This document shows, in pieces, positions 58,333-64,000 of a stretch of 64,000 nt of DNA. Numbering within the stretch: the first letter of the stretch is position 1; each line of letters starts with the position of its first letter. The notes beneath the pieces were generated by a model. That model had not been told where the DNA came from. It searched no databases and was given only the letters and a program-made list of their open reading frames with translations. The stretch covers positions 1-64,000 of the forward strand of contig CAKZJV010000007.1 of the NCBI GenBank assembly GCA_937120475.1, written 5' to 3'. The DNA is from an uncultured Cryomorphaceae bacterium. Its GTDB lineage: Bacteria > Bacteroidota > Bacteroidia > Flavobacteriales > Schleiferiaceae. The position numbers were made by a program, and so were the translations under genes.

Positions 58333-59616
58333 TCAGCTATGAGCCAGCCACACCATGGTGCCTTTGTTGAAAATACCCAGTGACTTGCCCTTTAACGGTT
58401 TACCGATAAAGGGGGAGTTGGCCGATTTACTCTGAAGGTGATTCCTGGCAAAAGTCCACTCCAACTGAGGGTCGAAAAAGGTAAGCTCCGCCCAGTTGCC
58501 TTCTTCAATGGTGGGAACTTCGAGCCCCAGTATTTTGCGGGGATTAATGCTGATCAGTTCAATGATCTGTCCCCAGTTTAACTGACCGTCCAGGGCACGG
58601 CCTATGGCACCGGCAAAACTCTCCAGGCTGATTATACCGAAGGCGGCATGATCGAATTCACATTTTTTATTTTCAATATCCTGGGGCAAGTGATCGGAGG
58701 CAATGGCTGATATCAACCCTTCTTTCAGAGCATCGATCAAGGCCTTGCGGTCATCGACACTTCTGAAAGGAGGCAATGCCTTAAGGTTGGTATCGTAACT
58801 GTCCAGGTCATCATCGGTAAAGTATAGGTTACCCACCGGAACATCGGCTGTAAAGCTTTTGCCTTCCTGCCGGGCTTGTCGCAGTATGTCCAGGGTGCTT
58901 TGCGCGGATATGCCCATAAAGTGAACGGAAGATTCTGCATAGCGCGCCAAATGTAGGTTGCGTTGCACTTCTACTTCCTCTGCCAGGGCAGGAATACCCT
59001 TTAGCCCCAGGTAAATACTTTTTTCGCCTTCATGCATCTGTCCGCCTTTAGCCAGGCTTTGATCCAGGGCCATTACATGCAGGGGAGGCGCAAAATTACG
59101 ATGGTATTGTAAGGCCAGCTTAAGCAAAGCGGTGTTGGTAATGGGGTGCTTCCCCTGGCTGAAACCAACGGCTCCGGCCTGAAACATATCGTACATTTCG
59201 CTGAGCTCTTCTCCCTTTTGTCCTTTGGTAATGGCACCGAAGGGGTAAATGCCCACGGGAAATTCTTCCGCTTTTTTATACACGTATTCTACGTCAGCCT
59301 TGGAATCAATGGGAGGATTGGTGTCGGGTGATAAGGCTACCCCGGTAAAACCTCCGAAAATAGCGGCATTAATACCACTTTCTATGTCTTCTTTTTCTTC
59401 GTTGCCCGGGTCCCAAAAGTGAGCCCTCAGGTCAAACCAGCCCGGGCTGACGTGTAGGTTGGGAGCTTCAAAAACTTCAGCTTCCTCATCGCTTAGCCCG
59501 GTACCAATTTGCCGGATGGTATCTTCCTCCAGCAAAAGGTCCACTACCTGGTCATGATGAGGGGAGGTGGTATCCACTATGCGGGCTTTACGAATCAAAA
59601 TACGTTTGGCGTTCAT
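58333..59616 (-). CDS. Dihydroorotase-like amidohydrolase lacking metal ligands
   Basis: 427 residues. Amidohydrolase architecture and length match dihydroorotase. The normally conserved HxH after strand 1 is RAH (PGWFDLRAHFWDPG), the central SQGK region lacks the usual pattern and the later H-x-x-H-x-S is HFMGIS. The final DH motif (ASDHLPQ) is kept. This is the inactive Bacteroidota PyrC-like subgroup, which may serve as a partner or regulator in pyrimidine synthesis. The start is 4 bases after the BatA stop. Confidence 0.88.
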   Translation of the reverse strand: MNAKRILIRKARIVDTTSPHHDQVVDLLLEEDTIRQIGTGLSDEEAEVFEAPNLHVSPGWFDLRAHFWDPGNEEKEDIESGINAAIFGGFTGVALSPDTNPPIDSKADVEYVYKKAEEFPVGIYPFGAITKGQKGEELSEMYDMFQAGAVGFSQGKHPITNTALLKLALQYHRNFAPPLHVMALDQSLAKGGQMHEGEKSIYLGLKGIPALAEEVEVQRNLHLARYAESSVHFMGISAQSTLDILRQARQEGKSFTADVPVGNLYFTDDDLDSYDTNLKALPPFRSVDDRKALIDALKEGLISAIASDHLPQDIENKKCEFDHAAFGIISLESFAGAIGRALDGQLNWGQIIELISINPRKILGLEVPTIEEGNWAELTFFDPQLEWTFARNHLQSKSANSPFIGKPLKGKSLGIFNKGTMVWLAHS

Positions 59617-59620
59617 AGGC

Positions 59621-61630
59621 TTACTTCCAAAGTTTTAACAAGAGCATTTCCAACAATAAAAAAAGCAAGGCCCCGGCCAAAAACCAGCGCCATAATGGAT
59701 AACCATTGTATAAGTTTTGAAAACGTTCCCCTAAAAAAGATGCATTACCGGCTAAAACTTCCGGTGCCTCGCTAAGCGCAGCATTCTCCATTTCACGGGC
59801 ACTCCAAAAACTCCATTTACTTTCGCGTGAATCTACATTAACGGCAAGTAAACCTTGCGTATTCTCCTCTTTTTGTACTGGGTAAATACCGGGTTCTACT
59901 TCAGCGGGTAAGCTGTATATCTCGATTTTTTTACCCCGCTTACGTTGCGGGGGAATGAGTTCCTGCCCGCCTACAGCAACGGATAGTGGAATTTCGGGAT
60001 TACCGCTTTGCTCAAATTGCTGGCCACTATTGCGCCCGGCTGCGTTGTAAAGAGGGGAGCGGCTACTGCTGTACAGGGCGGCATTGAGCATAACCGGTAC
60101 TAAAATAGGGTGACGGGACAGGGAGCTTTTTTCCGCATCCAGGGAAGTAGCCCAAACTACTACCTGGCCGTTTTCACGCGGATAACGCATTAATAGGGGA
60201 TCGCCATTTTCAAAACGGATAACGCGGTAACCTCCGGAGGAGGAAAGGCGCAGGTAGCTGCTGGCGTAAGGCAGTTGCAGGTTTCGCGAACGTTCGGTAA
60301 ATACATTTTCAAAAAGGAGGTCGTTGTAGCTTACCTCTGCCCCTTTTTGCTCCTGTTCAACCAGGCTCTGTAAACTGCTTATACCCAGGCCCTGTAGTAC
60401 CTGAAGGTCTTTATCGGTTTCCAGGGAGGGTATAACTACCACATTGCCCCCTTCGGCCAGGTTGTTTTGAAGAGCAGACTGCAGGCCGCTTGGAAAGTTT
60501 TGGAGACCATCGAGTATAATTAGTTTGTAAGATGGTATTTCTCCGTAATTAATCTGGTTTAGGGGAGTGGTGTTAAGGTTATAGGTTTCATCCTGGTACA
60601 GCCTTTCCAAAGTGCTTTTGTGTTGCTCTCCAATGGCTAGTATCCGCAGGGGTTCTTTAATGCTGAAGGTAAAGTAAAATTCATTGTCGAAATAGGGTTC
60701 ACCGGCATCCAGGGTTACTTTACCACGATAGTTGCCTCGCTCCTCCGGACGGATGGTAAAGGCTATCTGTTCACGGGCACCGGCCGGTATATCCAATTCC
60801 CGCGCGGCCACCAGTTCATCGTTAATTTCGAGTTTTACGGAAATACCGGGCATTTCAGAAGCCCCGTAGTTGCTGAGCTGTATTTGTACTTCCTGGTCAA
60901 AACCGGGCTGGAATACCGGTTGGCCGAACCATACGGAATCAATGGCTACGTTTGGAGTTTCATTGGCGGCTTCAAAGCGGATAAAGCGGGTGTTCCAATC
61001 CTCGCGGTCAAAAGTTTCCAGGGTACTGAACTGCGAACGTTGAAAGTCCGAAAGCAGAAAGAGTTGTAATTCTCCTTTTTCAGTATTGATATTTTGCCAG
61101 GGCCCGGCAATACGGCTTTGAATTTCACTTTCCGTACGGTAAGCTTGTGAAGGGCTTAAACGATCTACCATTTCAATAGCCTCATTACGGGTGTAGTAAC
61201 GTTGTTCGCGGCCTTCAAAGTGGTTGCTAACTATCTGTATATTGAAATTTTCCGGCAGGGACTTGATCAGTTCTACAGCCTGGCCGCGGGCCTGATCCAA
61301 CAAGGGGCCTTCGGTGCCCCTGGTTTTCATGCTCAGGCTATTGTCAATATAAATAGCGGCATACTGTGATTCGCTGCCGGAGCTTTCCTGAGCCGGAAGA
61401 AAGGGCTGCGTGAATGCAGTAACCAGCAAGGCCAGAGCCAGTAATCGGCAACAGAGAATAATAAGGTGACGTAACTGGTTAAAGGATTGGGATTTCTTTT
61501 GGATAGCCTGTAAAAAGCGGTTATTGCTGAAATAAACGGTTTTGTAACGCCTGAAATTAAAGAGGTGAACGATGACCGGAATGGTCAGTGCCAACAAAGC
61601 CCAAAAGAATTGCGGGTACAGGAAATTCAT
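59621..61630 (-). CDS. BatA-domain protein with VWA-like region
   Basis: 669 residues. The BatA N-terminus is clear (FLYPQFFWALLALTIPVIVH, RHLIILCCRLLALALLVTAF, two membrane helices). A VWA-like region (~90-280) starts YAAIYIDNSLSMKTRG with the D-x-S-x-S metal site. A beta-rich domain and a final membrane helix (WRWFLAGALLFLLLEMLLLK) complete it. Aerotolerance-type protein; role unknown. The gene precedes the dihydroorotase-like gene, a common Bacteroidota pairing. Confidence 0.9.
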   Translation of the reverse strand: MNFLYPQFFWALLALTIPVIVHLFNFRRYKTVYFSNNRFLQAIQKKSQSFNQLRHLIILCCRLLALALLVTAFTQPFLPAQESSGSESQYAAIYIDNSLSMKTRGTEGPLLDQARGQAVELIKSLPENFNIQIVSNHFEGREQRYYTRNEAIEMVDRLSPSQAYRTESEIQSRIAGPWQNINTEKGELQLFLLSDFQRSQFSTLETFDREDWNTRFIRFEAANETPNVAIDSVWFGQPVFQPGFDQEVQIQLSNYGASEMPGISVKLEINDELVAARELDIPAGAREQIAFTIRPEERGNYRGKVTLDAGEPYFDNEFYFTFSIKEPLRILAIGEQHKSTLERLYQDETYNLNTTPLNQINYGEIPSYKLIILDGLQNFPSGLQSALQNNLAEGGNVVVIPSLETDKDLQVLQGLGISSLQSLVEQEQKGAEVSYNDLLFENVFTERSRNLQLPYASSYLRLSSSGGYRVIRFENGDPLLMRYPRENGQVVVWATSLDAEKSSLSRHPILVPVMLNAALYSSSRSPLYNAAGRNSGQQFEQSGNPEIPLSVAVGGQELIPPQRKRGKKIEIYSLPAEVEPGIYPVQKEENTQGLLAVNVDSRESKWSFWSAREMENAALSEAPEVLAGNASFLGERFQNLYNGYPLWRWFLAGALLFLLLEMLLLKLWK

Positions 61631-61697
61631 TAAAGAGCAAAGATATATAAAGCCATATTCATGAAACGCTTATTTAGTTTAAGATTTAGCGGGGGAT

Positions 61698-62693
61698 TTA
61701 TTCAAGGGCGGGAGACATACGCAGTACCTCCTCACAAAAAGCTTTTACTTCTTTTTCCACCACCTGATAATCCTGTGATTTAATGGATGAACCGATTACA
61801 TGATCACCGGGCGAAGCGAGGGCCCGGTGCTTCTTTCGATCGGGTGGAGTGCCCAGGGCCTTGTGCATAGCGGGGATTACCGATACATCCACCACTTCGT
61901 CCTGGTGGTCTTCATCCTGGTAATAATAGAGAGTTAACACCGGGCATTGGATGCGGGAGAATAATTCCTCCGTCATAGTACTTTCGATCAATTCTTCCAA
62001 AGCCACCAACGCCTCCGGGGTGTGTAGGGTATCCCAATACTTAGGGGCTTCTGCTTGCTTGTGATGAATAACACGACCTTCACCATAAAGGACGGTGGCA
62101 ATTTCCTTACCCCAGGGGTCATTGAGAATACGGGCCGCTGGATTACGAATGCGCAAATTGGGAGAGAGATTGATCAGCGCATGTACTTTATCTGGATAAT
62201 CCGCTGCTAGTTTTAAGGCCAGGGGACTGCCCGTGGAAGTACTCATTATGATGACCTTATCTCCTAAAGTTTGGGCAATCACCAAAGCTTCCTTAGCTGA
62301 TTCCCAGGCCGATTCAGGGCTAAAACCGCTAAGTGGCAAGGTATCTTTCAGGCCGTGTCCAGTTATGCGGGCCAGGTACATATTACTACCGAAATAACGG
62401 GCTGTGTTAGTATTCACCGGGTGGCCTTCCATCCAACTGGCTGAAAAACCATGGAGGTACAGAAAAACAAATTCGGTGGTCGTACCGGTACTATCCGCCC
62501 AAAAAATGTTGGCCTCGTTTTTATTGCGGAGTTTCAAACCCGCTTCTTTATCCTGAACGTAATCCTCTATTTTTTTAATACCCGGAACTTGAGGCAGTTT
62601 AGAAGTGTATTCGGGCGTTTGAGGAACAGGACCAACCCAATAGATAAGGATTAGTACCACCAGTACGGTTAAGGCAAGCCACCGTTTTTTCAT
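61698..62693 (-). CDS. Secreted alpha/beta hydrolase (esterase-like)
   Basis: 331 residues. N-terminal signal anchor (KKRWLALTVLVVLILIYWVG). Core: VFLYLHGFSASWMEGH (oxyanion), MSTSTGSPLALKLA (Ser in STSTG, a variant elbow), YYYQDEDHQDEVVDV (acid), LASPGDHVIGS (His). A lipase or carboxylesterase in the periplasm is inferred. It starts one base after the stop of the DUF3299-like gene. Confidence 0.87.
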   Translation of the reverse strand: MKKRWLALTVLVVLILIYWVGPVPQTPEYTSKLPQVPGIKKIEDYVQDKEAGLKLRNKNEANIFWADSTGTTTEFVFLYLHGFSASWMEGHPVNTNTARYFGSNMYLARITGHGLKDTLPLSGFSPESAWESAKEALVIAQTLGDKVIIMSTSTGSPLALKLAADYPDKVHALINLSPNLRIRNPAARILNDPWGKEIATVLYGEGRVIHHKQAEAPKYWDTLHTPEALVALEELIESTMTEELFSRIQCPVLTLYYYQDEDHQDEVVDVSVIPAMHKALGTPPDRKKHRALASPGDHVIGSSIKSQDYQVVEKEVKAFCEEVLRMSPALE

Positions 62694-63146
62694 TTAGTCT
62701 ATCTCTTTGGCTTCCCGCAAGATATAACTAAATTCATCTACGTCAGAATCATTGAGCTTTAAAAAACCGGTAAGGGTAACCACGTCATCGGTTTTGAATT
62801 TACGGGGCCGTTCCTTGAACTTAAGGCTCATAACCGATTCAGGACCAGCACCGCCACAAAAAAAGCAAGCGCTGAAAGGATAAGCCGAAAGGGCATAAAC
62901 ACCGCCTTCAACGTCTAATGGTATCATGTATCCTTTAATAATTACTCTTTTACCATCAACCTTTTGAATGTTCTCCGGAAAAACGGGTTTTACGTACCAG
63001 GCTTCCAGGTCGGGATAATACTTATCCTCAAACTTCACCCTGGCCAAAAATTTCCAGTCGATCAACTTAGCGGTATCGTCCTGGGCTTGTAGGTCAAGAC
63101 TGCCCAGCATCAGTAAAAGTACCGTTATGCGCAGTAGTGTCCTCAT
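62694..63146 (-). CDS. DUF3299-like secreted protein, copy 2
   Basis: 150 residues with signal peptide MRTLLRITVLLLMLGSLDLQ. The DUF3299-type pattern is GKRVIIKGYMIPLDVEGGVY, then FSACFFCGGAGPESVMSLKF and a beta strand pair with VVTLTGFLKL. The CFFCGG motif in place of the usual CIHVPPPP suggests a metal site. Copy 1 lies directly upstream (ATGA overlap). A periplasmic metal-handling role is an inference. Confidence 0.85.
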   Translation of the reverse strand: MRTLLRITVLLLMLGSLDLQAQDDTAKLIDWKFLARVKFEDKYYPDLEAWYVKPVFPENIQKVDGKRVIIKGYMIPLDVEGGVYALSAYPFSACFFCGGAGPESVMSLKFKERPRKFKTDDVVTLTGFLKLNDSDVDEFSYILREAKEID

Positions 63147-63571
63147 CCGTTTAAACTGACGTTTTTAAGGATGAAAAACAAGCCGTACCCATCACGGTTC
63201 AATTGCAAAGTACCTTTTACCATCACAAAGGTGTCAGTGGCGAAGCGGCCTGGTGCCTTGGCAAAGCGCAATTCGATTACAGTTTCGGGGCCGGCATTTC
63301 CACAAAAAAAGCAGGATGTGAAAGGATTTTTGGAAAGAGCGTAAGTGTTGGCTTCTACGTCCACAGGTATCAGGTAGCCAGAAATGCTTACTTCCTGCCC
63401 TTCGTATTGTGAAACCAGTGCGGGGGGAAAGCGGGGTTCCATACGGGCATCACCATCCTGGTAATTATTGGTGTAGGTGGTCATACCCAAAACTTCCCAA
63501 ACCAGGGGTTTTTGAGCACTTAAGGAAAGTGAGAAAAAAAGGCTGATGAACAAAGCTGATTTACGAAGCAT
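63143..63571 (-). CDS. DUF3299-like secreted protein, copy 1
   Basis: 142 residues with signal peptide MLRKSALFISLFFSLSLSAQ. Paralogue of the next gene: GQEVSISGYLIPVDVEANTY, FTSCFFCGNAGPETVIELRF and VMVKGTLQLN. Both retain CFFCG and GPE[TS]V. The 3' end overlaps the downstream copy as ATGA, and the 5' end overlaps the permease stop by 11 bases, so all belong to one operon. Confidence 0.85.
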   Translation of the reverse strand: MLRKSALFISLFFSLSLSAQKPLVWEVLGMTTYTNNYQDGDARMEPRFPPALVSQYEGQEVSISGYLIPVDVEANTYALSKNPFTSCFFCGNAGPETVIELRFAKAPGRFATDTFVMVKGTLQLNRDGYGLFFILKNVSLNG

Positions 63572-64000
63572 TGCCTAAAGTTTTGGAGATGTTTAAACGA
63601 AACGCTTGTAGTGACGGCAACAATGAAGCCAGAAAACCGATGCCTAAAATGAAGAATAGCAGATAAAGCTCCTGAAGGGTGAAAATCGGTATTTGCAGGT
63701 TATAACTATACTCCCGGTCGGCCAGTTGTGAAAGGCCCCACAGCCCGAGTTTACCCAAGGCGATGCCAATCAGGTAGCCGATGCAGGAAATAATGAGTCC
63801 TTCAAGTATTACCAATATAAATAGTTGACCACGGCTGGCCCCCATGGAACGTAGTAGGGCCAACTCGAATTTGCGATCTTTTAAACTTTGGTAGAGCGAT
63901 ACAAAAACACTGATTCCGGAAATGATTACAATGAGGATTGCCAGCATACGTAGGGTTTGAATACCGTTGCCCATCAAAGCAAAAAGGCGATTGATCTCTA
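63561..64000 (-). CDS. FtsX-like ABC transporter permease, C-terminal part (cut by window end)
   Basis: The frame is open to the window end; the visible part begins ...INRLFALMGNGIQTLR. The C-terminal four-helix MacB/FtsX domain is seen: LAILIVIISGISVFVSLYQS, the R-K-F-E-L-A-L-L-R-S-M-G-A motif, LFILVILEGLIISCIGYLIG and the final hydrophobic helix. It likely exports or moves lipoproteins or metals together with an ATPase encoded beyond the window. The two DUF3299-like genes follow on the same transcript. Confidence 0.9.
   Translation of the reverse strand, partial: EINRLFALMGNGIQTLRMLAILIVIISGISVFVSLYQSLKDRKFELALLRSMGASRGQLFILVILEGLIISCIGYLIGIALGKLGLWGLSQLADREYSYNLQIPIFTLQELYLLFFILGIGFLASLLPSLQAFRLNISKTLGNAS

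Noticed and set aside
1-64000. CRISPR arrays, prophage, insertion sequences, integrons
   Set aside because: No array of direct repeats, transposase, integrase or phage structural genes was found; only the palindrome at 26785-26821 has a mobile-element-like appearance.

Overview
The window reads as chromosomal DNA of a free-living, aerobic member of the Bacteroidota, most likely order Flavobacteriales. The evidence is four large secreted proteins with type IX secretion (T9SS) C-terminal domains (three type A, one CHU_C/type B), a GldK/GldJ-like lipoprotein, TAnnTTTG-type promoter boxes, little Shine-Dalgarno use, and typical Bacteroidota families (DUF4105, BatA-domain protein, MocR/PPOX pair, pRiA4b-like protein beside the CCA-adding enzyme). 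No prophage, insertion sequence, integrase or CRISPR array was seen.

Layout. 0-11 kb: a 2137-residue surface adhesin, an Smr-domain protein, RNase P RNA, a 53-residue membrane protein too short for usual gene calling, thioredoxin reductase, an ECF sigma factor with an SRPBCC protein and a conserved unknown, and tRNA-Pro(GGG). 11-17 kb: a lipoprotein, a GT-C-type membrane glycosyltransferase, a GldK-like lipoprotein and a JmjC/cupin protein. 17-21 kb: a MocR regulator divergent from a tight run of small enzymes (PPOX flavoprotein, GNAT, unknown, DinB, cupin-GNAT fusion, DinB) that looks like a detoxification or small-molecule-modification operon. 21-28 kb: a secreted hydrolase operon under a pair of AACTAA-N4-TTAGTT dyads, a CHU_C surface protein, another alpha/beta hydrolase and a DUF1287 protein whose stop codon lies in a long palindrome. 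27-31 kb: a TPR histidine kinase with a NarL-type regulator, plus unknowns. 31-39 kb: GIY-YIG-like, leucine-rich-repeat, a giant modular PhoX-type phosphatase and an imelysin-like/diheme peroxidase fusion. 39-46 kb: tRNA-Pro(CGG), a Cys-rich PKD surface protein, a LytTR regulator, GNAT, a Cys-rich secreted protein, DoxX, a DUF4105 protease-like protein and GAPDH. 46-64 kb: housekeeping genes in dense minus-strand operons (TlpA-like thioredoxin, gatB, lpxK, miaA, Kv channel, ABC exporter, CCA-adding enzyme, glycosyltransferases, a dihydroorotase-like protein without metal ligands, BatA protein, esterase, two DUF3299-like proteins and an FtsX permease cut by the window end).

Genes are tightly packed. 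Same-strand neighbours often share an NTGA overlap (seven cases), and four of seven convergent gene pairs overlap by exactly four bases at their stop codons (CTAA or TTAA) with no terminator between them. Where intergenic space exists it holds intrinsic hairpin terminators or TAnnTTTG boxes. The clearest promoter is TTTG-N21-TACATTTG in front of tRNA-Pro(GGG).

The least explained features are: the two dyad-operator pairs at 23.7 kb and 44.1 kb; the palindrome that supplies the end of a coding sequence at 26.8 kb; the metal-ligand-less dihydroorotase paralogue; the Kv channel with a zinc-ribbon tail and non-ATG coupled starts; the PhoX/peroxidase pair; and the tandem DUF3299-like proteins with an ABC permease. 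None can be declared a new system from sequence reading alone.
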